Made by a program: the position numbers and the translations under genes. From an uncultured Bacteroidales bacterium (lineage in GTDB: Bacteria > Bacteroidota > Bacteroidia > Bacteroidales > P3), in the NCBI GenBank assembly GCA_905234665.1, contig CAJOIV010000018.1:1-64000 (forward strand): a DNA stretch of 64,000 bases, given 5' to 3'. Every line of letters starts with the position of its first letter. The first letter of the stretch is position 1. The notes under the pieces were generated by a model that saw nothing but the letters and a program-made list of their open reading frames with translations, ran no database searches and had not been told where the DNA came from. This document shows, piece by piece, positions 1 to 6,790 of this stretch.

Positions 1-204
1 GTTGTATGTCACCGTAGCCGGAATGTTGATGTTGCCCGAATAAGGAGTGCATGACTCTTTGCCAGTAACCTCCACCGTGTGGTCTTCCGAGGAAAGAACA
101 TGGTAACCTATTCCTCCTGACATGAAATTCTGTGCCGAGGCAACGGCTGGCAGGCATGCTGCCACCAAAAGGGTAAAGAGGGATTTGATAATGTGATGTT
201 TCAT
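1..204 (-). CDS. BspA-like surface protein, N-terminal part (runs off the window)
   Basis: About 68 residues are visible. The start ATG is at 202-204. A signal peptide (MKHHIIKSLFTLLVAACLPA, then VASAQ) is followed by NFMSGGIGYHVLSSEDHTVE and YSGNINIPATVTYN. This opening (signal peptide, short 'Gly-Tyr-x-Val' strand, then 'Y-x-G-x-[IV]-x-IP-x-TV-x-Y') is typical of Bacteroidales BspA-type leucine-rich-repeat surface proteins; the repeats themselves would lie beyond the window edge. The start is only 12 nt after the stop of the DUF4252-like gene on the same strand, so it looks like the last known member of the sigma-factor operon. The role as a surface or adhesion protein is inferred from the family. 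Confidence 0.6.
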   Translation of the reverse strand, partial: MKHHIIKSLFTLLVAACLPAVASAQNFMSGGIGYHVLSSEDHTVEVTGKESCTPYSGNINIPATVTYN

Positions 205-216
205 GTTGAATGTGTG

Positions 217-693
217 TTAATTGTCTTGGTTGGATAACTTCTTTAAGTTGTGGTAAACCACGGCATGCATCTCGGCGACGTTATGGGTGTGGAAGACGGC
301 GAGTGTCCTGCTGTCGCAGGAGATGGCGAGGCATTCGGCATCGGGGGAGTCGCCGAGGGCGACTTGTGAGTAGTTGTGACGACTGACTTGGCGCATGAAG
401 ACGATATTTGGGGCGGTTTGCTCTATGTTTTCGACAATGTCGGAGAGGGCGAAGTCGGTGCAGAGGGCCTGCCAGCCGCTGTCGGTGGTGGCTTCGAGGA
501 GGGTGACGTCGAGGGTGAGGGTGTCATTGACGGGGTAGTTGTGGATGTAGCTGGCGGCGATGCCGTCGGCATGCTCATAACGCTCAAACAGCGGGCTGAC
601 GCGATGTCGGGGCAGGACGTGCCTCCACACGACGACGCCGACAGCCGTCGTGACTGCCAATGCAAAAAGGAGTGTCATGAGCCATCGTTTCAT
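217..693 (-). CDS. DUF4252-like membrane-anchored protein of the first sigma operon
   Basis: 158 residues. The start is the ATG at 691-693, because it overlaps the stop of the upstream gene as ATGA and gives a clean N-terminal hydrophobic segment (residues about 4-24) that acts as a signal peptide or anchor. The middle holds LDVTLLEATTDSGWQALCTD and the end has RTLAVFHTHNV. Both are clearly shared with the protein at 43733-44206 (DVTLLEAVDDAGWDWLC, RTLYIFCC). Order and size match proteins called DUF4252 that follow ECF sigma genes in Bacteroidetes, but I assign that family from memory of its pattern, not from a search. The molecular function is unknown. A much longer reading of the same frame upstream is rejected because it overlaps the preceding gene out of phase. 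Confidence 0.7.
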   Translation of the reverse strand: MKRWLMTLLFALAVTTAVGVVVWRHVLPRHRVSPLFERYEHADGIAASYIHNYPVNDTLTLDVTLLEATTDSGWQALCTDFALSDIVENIEQTAPNIVFMRQVSRHNYSQVALGDSPDAECLAISCDSRTLAVFHTHNVAEMHAVVYHNLKKLSNQDN

Positions 694-926
694 ATCATTG
701 CTAATATTAAGTCTACTCTGTCGCAGGCATCGTCGACGCAGCATTGGAGGTTGCCGTCGACGGCAATGCCAGCGTCCTGCGGGACGAGGAGTGCCACCAC
801 CGTCACCACCACCGCCGCGGCGCCGATGAGGGCGCGCGTGGCCCGCTGGCGGCGTTCCCGCCGGTGGCACCATTCGGCAAGGCCCTCTGTCATGGCCCGC
901 ATCTCTGTCTTATAGTCTTGTTGCAT
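690..926 (-). CDS. small single-pass membrane protein, probable anti-sigma partner
   Basis: 78 residues. A basic stretch (RRERRQRATR, about residues 22-31) leads into one transmembrane helix (ALIGAAAVVVTVVALLV, about 32-48) and a short outer tail with two cysteines. It starts inside the end of the ECF sigma gene (17-nt overlap) and its stop overlaps the next start as ATGA, so the three genes are translationally coupled. Position and topology (cytosolic basic part, one TM) suggest that it holds or senses for the sigma factor. No recognised anti-sigma domain is visible, and it is far shorter than FecR-type anti-sigma factors. The equivalent gene in the second sigma operon (43163-43717) has the same R-rich segment followed by an AV-rich helix. 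Confidence 0.6.
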   Translation of the reverse strand: MQQDYKTEMRAMTEGLAEWCHRRERRQRATRALIGAAAVVVTVVALLVPQDAGIAVDGNLQCCVDDACDRVDLILAMI

Positions 927-1407
927 AGTTTCTCAGTTTGTTCATAATCCGGTTCACGCGCTGGTAGACGGCATTTTTCTCTATCTTGAATTCGGCGGCA
1001 ATCTCCTCGGCGTTGTAGCCGTCGAGGCGCATACGCATGAGGCGCTGTTCGTCGGGGGTGAGGATGGCGAAGAGTTCGTCGATGCGCTCGGCGACGTCGT
1101 TGCTTTCGGCGGCGAGGGACTCCTCTATCTCGAAGGTGAGGGGCTCCGGGGGCGGAGTCTCGCGGCGGTAGAGGTCGACGAGGACGCTGCGCGCCACCTT
1201 GCGCACCCATGCCCGTTGCTGCCATTCCGAGCAGGCGGTCATGGTGTCGAACTTGAGCCACAGCATAATCCATACCTCCTGCACCATGTCCTCGCAGCGC
1301 GGGACGTCGCCGCGGGCAAAGTCGTAGCAGACGCGCCACACCACCTCCTGGTGCCGCCGCATGAAGGACTTGTAGTCCTCGTACCGCTGTCTGCTATGTT
1401 GTTCCAT
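910..1407 (-). CDS. ECF-type RNA polymerase sigma factor
   Basis: 165 residues, the usual length for an ECF sigma factor. Region 2 is seen at about residues 20-60 (VVWRVCYDFARGDVPRCEDM followed by VQEVWIMLW). Region 4 is at about 115-160 (LTPDEQRLMRMRLDGYNAEE with the helix-turn-helix AAEFKIEKNAVYQRVNRIM). It would direct RNA polymerase to a small set of promoters. It heads a minus-strand operon with a small membrane protein, a DUF4252-like protein and a BspA-like surface protein, so the target is plausibly that operon or other surface genes. It lies divergent from the AbiE pair, 211 bp away. The start ATG at 1405-1407 gives full region 2 coverage. Confidence 0.9.
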   Translation of the reverse strand: MEQHSRQRYEDYKSFMRRHQEVVWRVCYDFARGDVPRCEDMVQEVWIMLWLKFDTMTACSEWQQRAWVRKVARSVLVDLYRRETPPPEPLTFEIEESLAAESNDVAERIDELFAILTPDEQRLMRMRLDGYNAEEIAAEFKIEKNAVYQRVNRIMNKLRNYATRL

Positions 1408-1526
1408 CTACATTTCGCGGAAGACGCTTCCATCGTTCCAGAAGACGCCTTCTGTAATATAAAACGCAAAAACCACCCCAAATCTTACATGCGGGGTGAA
1501 ATTTTTTTTCGTATGTCTTATAAATA

Positions 1527-1558
1527 CTTGCGCGATTCAAAAATTGTTAGTATTTTTG
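1527..1558 (+). promoter_or_regulatory. Bacteroidetes-type promoter for the AbiE pair
   Basis: TATTTTTG at 1551-1558 fits the -7 consensus TAnnTTTG, with CTTG at 1527-1530 placed 20 nt upstream as the -33 box. The AbiEi start codon lies 60 nt downstream. Prediction from consensus only. Confidence 0.45.
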
Positions 1559-1618
1559 TACCCGAAAAGTCGTTAAGATGTGCTTATAAAGATGTGTATT
1601 ACAACATAAAGGGCAAAT

Positions 1619-2413
1619 ATGACAATAGCTGAGTTTATCAGAGAACGTGAAATACGGGGTCGGGTGACATTCACTACTGATGATGTCCGTAAGGCTGTGA
1701 ACCTTTCGGATAATACGATATTGAACGAGTTGCAACGGCAGGTGGCCCGTGTGAGGATACAAATTCCCTACCGCGGTTTCTACGTCATCATACCGCCACA
1801 GTATGCATTGAAGGGCATTGTCCCACCTACCTATTACATCCATGAGCTTATGAAGAAGGTGGGTAAGCCTTATTATGTCTGCCTGTTGTCGGCTGCGGAA
1901 TATTACGGCGCAGCCCACCAACGGGCAATGGTTACTCAGGTAATGACCCTGCCCCCACGACTGAAGCATTCGGAGATGAACAACTTGCTGAACTGGAACT
2001 ACCGGCAGGTCATCCCGTCGGAATTGCTGCTGCAGAAAAACGTAGAGATGGGCGTGATGCTTTATTCTTCGGCCGAGTTGACTGCTGTCGACCTTGTCCA
2101 GTTCGCTTCTCATGTGGGCGGCTACCAAAGGGCGGCTACCGTCCTTGCTGAACTGATGGAAAGCGTGGACATCAACCGTATCCGCGATGTGATTCCCTAT
2201 ACGACCACTGCCACAATCCAGCGGTTGGGGTATCTGTTAGAGTTTATCCTGGAGGAGCAACACAAGGCAGACGAGCTGCATTGTCTGCTCAAAGAAACAA
2301 ATCCCAAGTGGAAGACAATCCTGATGGACAATGGAAGGGAGAAAAACGCCAACGGCGAAAGCAACCGCTGGCATGTAAATATGAATACCAACATTGAAAT
2401 AGACGAACTATGA
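1619..2413 (+). CDS. AbiEi-type antitoxin / transcriptional regulator of a type IV TA system
   Basis: 264 residues. The N-terminal 65 residues look like a winged helix-turn-helix (TIAEFIREREIRGRVTFTTD, then VRKAVNLSDNTILNELQR) ending in a beta hairpin (IPYRGFYVIIPPQY). The following domain begins PPTYYIHELMKKVGKPYYVC and LLSAAEYYGAAHQ, the signature of AbiEi-like antitoxins. Such proteins repress their own operon and counteract an AbiEii nucleotidyltransferase. The stop overlaps the next start as ATGA, so the toxin is translated with it. The last 40 residues are polar and probably disordered. Local base composition is visibly less GC-rich than neighbouring genes, which fits horizontal acquisition. 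Confidence 0.82.
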   Translation: MTIAEFIREREIRGRVTFTTDDVRKAVNLSDNTILNELQRQVARVRIQIPYRGFYVIIPPQYALKGIVPPTYYIHELMKKVGKPYYVCLLSAAEYYGAAHQRAMVTQVMTLPPRLKHSEMNNLLNWNYRQVIPSELLLQKNVEMGVMLYSSAELTAVDLVQFASHVGGYQRAATVLAELMESVDINRIRDVIPYTTTATIQRLGYLLEFILEEQHKADELHCLLKETNPKWKTILMDNGREKNANGESNRWHVNMNTNIEIDEL

Positions 2414-3216
2414 TCAATCAGGCAGCGATAATGGCATGGAAAGACAATGCACCATGGGTCCATGCCGCCATGGTCGAGCAGGACCTCATCATCTGCAAGG
2501 CGCTGGTGTGTATCTTCGGCGACGATTTCTTGGCTTCGCAGCTGGCATTCCGTGGCGGGACGGCTCTCCACAAACTATATCTCCGTCCGCAACAAAGGTA
2601 CAGCGAAGATATCGACCTTGTGCAAATCCATCCCGGACCCATCAAACCCATCTTGTTGCGGCTGGGCGAGGTGCTGTCGTGGTTGCCCGAGAAGGTCACC
2701 AAGCAGAAGCGATACAACAACACGATGCTTTTCCGCATGGAGTCGGAAGTCCTGCCCGTTCAACCGTTGCGTCTGAAGGTGGAGATTAACTGCTACGAAC
2801 ATTTTTGCGTACTGGGCTTACAGAAGGTGCCTTTCAAGGTTAGCAATCCCTGGTTCGACGGCGAATGCAAGATAACAACCTATGCCTTGGACGAATTGGT
2901 CGGAACCAAACTGCGGGCCTTGTATCAAAGGAAGAAGGGACGTGACTTGTTCGACCTGCAGGTGGCATTGCAGAGCGGCAATCTGAATGTGGCGCGCGTG
3001 CTGGAGTGTTACCAGAGGTATATGGAGTTTGTTGTCGACAAGGTCCCTACCTACAAGCAATACGTCCAGAACATGGAGGAGAAGATGCAGGATAACGAGT
3101 TCCTCGGCGACATGGATCTGCTGCTTCGTGAAGATGCCGGCAGGTTCTATCCGATGGAAGCCTACGAGCAGGTACGGGCAGTATTTATCGAGCAACTTCC
3201 GGGAAAGCGGGAGTAA
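2410..3216 (+). CDS. AbiEii/AbiGii-family nucleotidyltransferase toxin
   Basis: 268 residues. The minimal nucleotidyltransferase signature is clear at about residues 48-72: FRGGTALHKLYL (the GG-T/S motif) followed by RYSEDIDLVQ (the D-x-D metal-binding pair). A further acidic strand, RLKVEINCYEHF, follows at about 122-133, and a helical C-terminal half contains DELVGTKLRALYQRKKGRDL, usual for AbiEii. Family members transfer nucleotides to tRNA or a related target and halt growth, sometimes as abortive phage defence. All catalytic residues I can check are present, so the gene looks intact. The upstream antitoxin overlaps by 4 nt. Downstream lies a repeat array, not another defence gene. Confidence 0.85.
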   Translation: MINQAAIMAWKDNAPWVHAAMVEQDLIICKALVCIFGDDFLASQLAFRGGTALHKLYLRPQQRYSEDIDLVQIHPGPIKPILLRLGEVLSWLPEKVTKQKRYNNTMLFRMESEVLPVQPLRLKVEINCYEHFCVLGLQKVPFKVSNPWFDGECKITTYALDELVGTKLRALYQRKKGRDLFDLQVALQSGNLNVARVLECYQRYMEFVVDKVPTYKQYVQNMEEKMQDNEFLGDMDLLLREDAGRFYPMEAYEQVRAVFIEQLPGKRE

Positions 3217-3318
3217 AGATTGAGCCACGGCAGGCGTGGGAACGCTTCAACCACTAAGGTCTGTCGGCAGGCGGCCTCCAGTAGCCCGCAGCGCCCTGTG
3301 GGTTACCTTTTCACTTAT

Positions 3319-3409
3319 ATTGAAGTTATATTATAGTTATATTGTATTTATACCAAATATACGGTATAACTATAATATAACTACAATATAACTATAATAT
3401 AACTATGGT
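3319..3409. repeat. two facing arrays of an 11-bp repeat around a 14-bp centre
   Basis: Right arm: four 11-mers at 3366-3376 (ATAACTATAAT), 3377-3387 (ATAACTACAAT), 3388-3398 (ATAACTATAAT) and 3399-3409 (ATAACTATGGT). Left arm: three 11-mers of the same family in reverse orientation at 3319-3329, 3330-3340 and 3341-3351. The centre, 3352-3365, begins ACC and ends GGT. The perfect 22-nt inverted repeat 3325-3346 / 3382-3403 is a consequence. It sits in the 269-bp gap between convergent genes (AbiEii ending at 3216, SDR ending at 3486). The gap holds no gene. The array could be a protein-binding site or a bidirectional terminator; there is no long T-run to favour the latter. Confidence 0.85.
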
Positions 3410-3485
3410 ATAAATGGGGAGGGAGCAGGGAAGGTGCAGGGAAGGGGCTGCCCCGGAGGAGGGTTACCGGGACTGCGGAAGGGGG

Positions 3486-4616
3486 TTAGCGGGATTGGGC
3501 TCGCCAGAGGAAGAAGTCGGCGATGGCTTGGGAGAGGGGGGTGGCGGGCATGCCGAGGTCGCGGCGGGCGAGGGTGTTGTCGTAGTATTCGCGGACGAGG
3601 AGCTGGCGCACGTTGCGCGTCGAGAGCTGGGTGCGGAGGCCGAGGAGGCGCAGGAGGTCGCCCGCGCGGCCCGCGGCCCGCACGAGCCACGAGGGGAGCG
3701 TCAGGCAGCGCTGGCGGTAGCCGCAGACTTCGGCCTGCAGAGCGTAGAACTCCTTCAGCGAGAGGTTCTCGCCCGTCAGCAGGTAGTGTCCGCCGTGGCG
3801 TCCGCGGGTGAGGGCGCCGACGATGGCCGCGGCGGCGTCGGCCACATGCAGGAAACTCTTGCCCCCGCAGGGGGCGGCCATCAGGGGGCGGCGGTAGGCG
3901 GCCAACAGGAGGGCGCCCGAGGAGGGCTTGACGTCGTAGGCCCCCACCATGAAGCCGGGATGCACGGTGACGATGTGCCAGTCGGGGTGCCGCGCGGCGG
4001 CCGCGTCGAGGAGCTTTTCCCCTTCGCGTTTGCTGCGGGCGTACCACGACGCGGTGAAAGGCTCCTGCATGGGGGCCTGTTCGTCGGCGGGACGGCCGGG
4101 GGTGCCGTAGCCGATGGTGTTGGCGGTGCTGACATGCACCAGGCGGGGGATGCCCTGCTGCTCCATGAGGCCTACCAGCCGCGCGCAGATGTCGCGGTTG
4201 GCGGGGAGGTAGTCGTCGTAGTGCCGCAGCGACATGTCGGTGCAGCCGATGCAGTTGACGATAGCATCGAAGGATGACAGGCTTGACACACTCCTCCGCC
4301 CTTCGGGCACCTCCCCTAACTTAGGGGAGGAGTGGCTGTCGCGGTCAGGGGAGGAGTGGCTTTCGCGGTCAGGGGAGGAGTGAGAAGCATTGTCCGAAGC
4401 TGGTTGCATTCTCGGCTGCTCCCCTAAGTTAGGGGAGCTGTCACGGAGTGACTGAGGAGTCTGTCTTGGGAATGGCCCTGTCGTCAGGCCGGCGCACTCT
4501 TCCGCCGGCAGGGAAGAATCCCGCAGCAGGGCATGGACTTCATGCCCTGCTGCCAGGAGTTGTTTCAAGACGTTGTGCCCCAGGAGGCCCGAGGCGCCGA
4601 GGAGGAGTATCTTCAT
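3486..4616 (-). CDS. extended short-chain dehydrogenase/epimerase (NAD(P)-dependent) with an inserted repeat-derived segment
   Basis: 376 residues. The Rossmann nucleotide-binding motif is at residues 7-14 (GASGLLGH). The catalytic Ser region is HVSTANTIGYG, the active-site YxxxK is WYARSKREG, and HPGFMVGAYD is typical of extended SDRs acting on nucleotide-linked sugars or similar substrates. Between strand 2 and the DAIVNCIGCTDMS strand lie residues about 53-109, an extra Ser/Pro/Asp-rich stretch with an 8-residue period (DRESHSSP, DRDSHSSP). It is encoded by a palindromic repeat element, and the core enzyme motifs on both sides remain intact. The start codon overlaps the stop of the giant peptidase-adhesin gene as ATGA, so the enzyme is translationally coupled to that secreted protein. 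The substrate is not known. Confidence 0.8.
   Translation of the reverse strand: MKILLLGASGLLGHNVLKQLLAAGHEVHALLRDSSLPAEECAGLTTGPFPRQTPQSLRDSSPNLGEQPRMQPASDNASHSSPDRESHSSPDRDSHSSPKLGEVPEGRRSVSSLSSFDAIVNCIGCTDMSLRHYDDYLPANRDICARLVGLMEQQGIPRLVHVSTANTIGYGTPGRPADEQAPMQEPFTASWYARSKREGEKLLDAAAARHPDWHIVTVHPGFMVGAYDVKPSSGALLLAAYRRPLMAAPCGGKSFLHVADAAAAIVGALTRGRHGGHYLLTGENLSLKEFYALQAEVCGYRQRCLTLPSWLVRAAGRAGDLLRLLGLRTQLSTRNVRQLLVREYYDNTLARRDLGMPATPLSQAIADFFLWRAQSR
4290..4460. repeat. 171-bp composite palindromic repeat element inside a coding sequence
   Basis: The ends are inverted (ACTCCTC at 4290-4296, GAGGAGT at 4454-4460). Each end holds two hairpins: GCCC-TTC-GGGC and CTCCCCTAACTTAGGGGAG (4311-4329) on the left, and GCTCCCCTAAGTTAGGGGAGC without its last base (4418-4437) and GTCAC-GGA-GTGAC (4440-4452) on the right. 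Between them is a 24-bp direct repeat (4323-4346, 4347-4370, partial 4371-4382). The length of 171 is 57 codons, so the SDR frame is kept. The form is that of a small non-autonomous palindromic element, two copies facing each other; no transposase is nearby. Confidence 0.85.
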
Positions 4617-6790
4617 CGCAGGACAATCCTCTGTGCCGGCAGGTTACCGACGCGGACAAGGTAGACGCCCGTGGCCCAGCGCGAGGTGCTGATGGTCACC
4701 CGGTTGCCTTCGGCGCGCTGGTTGTAGAGCATGCGGCCTGTCAGGTCGTAGGCCCTCACGGGCATGCCTGCGATGCCGGTGCCTTCCACCTGGATGTTGC
4801 CTGTCTCGGCCCAGATGCGGAACGTGGGAGTCTCGACATCCGCAATGCCCACATAGACCTCGAAGTAGGCCACGAGGGTGGTGTCGGAGGTGAGACGCAC
4901 CATGCGGGCGCCGTTGGTGTCGCCGTCGCTCCAGTGCGTGAAGCGGTAGCCTTCGTGCGGCACGCCCACCACGATGACCGTGTCGCCGCAGAGCGCCACG
5001 CTGTCGGGATATACCACCACGTAGCCCATCACCGTGTCGGCGCTGCGGGCATGGAGGGTGTAGTATACCGGGATGCTATGGCCCGGCAGCAGGTAGAGGG
5101 TGTCGGTGCTGGCGCAGCCCTCGTCGGTGAAGTAGTCGTAGAGGTAAGTGCCTGTGTCGCTGTAGGTCTGGCCGTGCCACGTGTAGGTGCCGTCCTCGCC
5201 GAGGGTGTCGGTGTAGGCCGTCGAGGTGTTGTAGTGGATGGTCAGGTAGAGGGCGACGGTGCTGTCGCAGCCGAAGACGTCGCGAGTAATCATCCTCTCA
5301 TTAGTGCTACTGGTGTAATCGGTCCCGAACCAGGTGTAGCTGTCGCACGCCGTGTCGAAGACCTCGGTGTAGGTCGAGTGGTGGATGAGGAGGAAGAGGG
5401 TGTCGACGTTCTGGCAGTCGCCGCCCAGCTGGCTGTAGTCGTAGATGTAGTTGCCCGTCTCGGTGTAGAGGGTGCCGTTCCAGATGTAGCCGTCGCAGGT
5501 CTCCACATGATAGCCCGTGCTGGTGCCTGTGCTGAGGGTCAGCACGAGGGTGTCGACCATCGGGCAGCCCTCGGCGGTCTCGTCGACGAAGAGGTAGGTG
5601 CCGCTGGAGGTGTAGACACTGTCGTGCCAGGCGAAGGTGTCGCAGGCCGCCGTGTAGGTGCTGGTGTAGATGCCATAGTTGACGGTGAGGTAGAGGGTGA
5701 CGACGCTGTCGCAGCCCGCGGCGTTGGTAGTGGTGCTAGTGGCACTAGTCGTACTAGTGTAACTAGAATCGCGCCACTCGAAGTGGTCGCAGGCGGTGGC
5801 GATGGTGTCGCCCGCGGTGCTGTAGTTGACGGTGAGGTGGAGGGTGACGACGCTGTCGCAGCCCGCGGCGTTACTAGTAGTCCTAGTGGCACTAGTGCTA
5901 CTAGTATAACTAGAATCATACCAAGTGAAGCTGTCGCAGGCCACGGCGACGGTGTCGCCGGTGGTGGAGTGGCCAATGGTGACGTGCAGCGTCTGGGTGC
6001 TGTCGCAGCCTTCGGCGTTGAGGAAAGCGTGTCCGAGTTCAAGGTAGGAATCGTCGATAACTGTCCAGAGGAGCGCTCCGACCACGAAATAGTCGCCGCT
6101 CTCGGTGATGGTGAAGGTGGTGTCCTCGACCGTCCAGAACAGGGTGTCGCAGGCCACAAGGGTGGTGTCGAGTTCCGAGCGGTGGTTGAGGGTGAGGTGC
6201 AGCGTGGCCGTGCTGTCGCAGCCGCCGACGGTCTGCAGGCGGCGGACGTAGGTGCCGCTCTCGGTGTACCAGTCGCCCTCGGGGATGACGGTGCCCAGCC
6301 AGTTGTAGCTGTCGCAGGCGGTGACGTAGAGGTCGCTGTCGGCACTGTGGTTGACGGTCAGGTAGAGGGTGTCGACATTGGTGCAGGAGGAGCCCGCGAG
6401 GCTGTAGTCGTAGACGTAGATGCCGCTCTCGGTGTAGACGCTGTCGTTCCAGCGGTAGGCGTCGCAGACGGAGACATGGTAGGCCGTGTCGCTGTGCTGG
6501 TCGACGGTCAGGTGGAGGGTATCGACGCTGGCGCAGCCGTCGGCGTTCTGGTACTCATAGAGATAGGTGCCCGTGGCGGTGTAGACCGTGCCGTGCCACA
6601 CGAAGGTGTCGCATGCGTGCTGGTAGTAGTCGTCGTGGGGTGAGGTGGAGGGTGACGATGCTGTCGCAGCCGTGGATAGTCTGTCCGGTGAGGGTGTAGT
6701 CGCCGCTCTCGGTGTAAATCTGGCTGTTGGGGCTGTCGGCCCAGATGTAGCTCTCGCACGCCGTGTCGTAGATGTCGCTGGCAGCGGCAT
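4613..6790 (-). CDS. giant C10 peptidase-adhesin, C-terminal portion with T9SS type A sorting domain
   Basis: Meaningful protein begins near 6640; the first 50 codons of this open frame are out of phase. It continues the short two-cysteine module array for about ten modules (for example ACDHFEWRDSSY, TCDGYIWNGTLY, ACDSYTWFGTDY). An InlB-like repeat follows (GVPHEGYRFTHWSDGDTNGA, about 4860-5050), then the T9SS type A C-terminal domain (4616-4825), containing VRAYDLTGRMLYNQRAEG and ATGVYLVRVGNL and ending QRIVLR. That domain directs export through the T9SS and surface attachment. It is separated from the middle segment by a 5-nt deletion near 6638 relative to neighbouring modules. The stop overlaps the SDR start as ATGA. 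Confidence 0.8.
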   Translation of the reverse strand: MPLPATSTTRRARATSGPTAPTARFTPRAATTPSPDRLSTAATASSPSTSPHDDYYQHACDTFVWHGTVYTATGTYLYEYQNADGCASVDTLHLTVDQHSDTAYHVSVCDAYRWNDSVYTESGIYVYDYSLAGSSCTNVDTLYLTVNHSADSDLYVTACDSYNWLGTVIPEGDWYTESGTYVRRLQTVGGCDSTATLHLTLNHRSELDTTLVACDTLFWTVEDTTFTITESGDYFVVGALLWTVIDDSYLELGHAFLNAEGCDSTQTLHVTIGHSTTGDTVAVACDSFTWYDSSYTSSTSATRTTSNAAGCDSVVTLHLTVNYSTAGDTIATACDHFEWRDSSYTSTTSATSTTTNAAGCDSVVTLYLTVNYGIYTSTYTAACDTFAWHDSVYTSSGTYLFVDETAEGCPMVDTLVLTLSTGTSTGYHVETCDGYIWNGTLYTETGNYIYDYSQLGGDCQNVDTLFLLIHHSTYTEVFDTACDSYTWFGTDYTSSTNERMITRDVFGCDSTVALYLTIHYNTSTAYTDTLGEDGTYTWHGQTYSDTGTYLYDYFTDEGCASTDTLYLLPGHSIPVYYTLHARSADTVMGYVVVYPDSVALCGDTVIVVGVPHEGYRFTHWSDGDTNGARMVRLTSDTTLVAYFEVYVGIADVETPTFRIWAETGNIQVEGTGIAGMPVRAYDLTGRMLYNQRAEGNRVTISTSRWATGVYLVRVGNLPAQRIVLR

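Noticed and set aside
1619-3216. A larger defence island around AbiE
   Set aside because: The neighbours are a sigma operon and an SDR; only the two-gene AbiE pair is supported.
3260-3310. tRNA-like or small RNA in the GC-rich part after AbiEii
   Set aside because: One imperfect hairpin (GTAGCCC/GGGTTAC) but no cloverleaf or conserved T-loop.
3319-3409. CRISPR or insertion-sequence end for the 11-bp arrays
   Set aside because: Units are far too short and contiguous, and no transposase or cas gene is adjacent.
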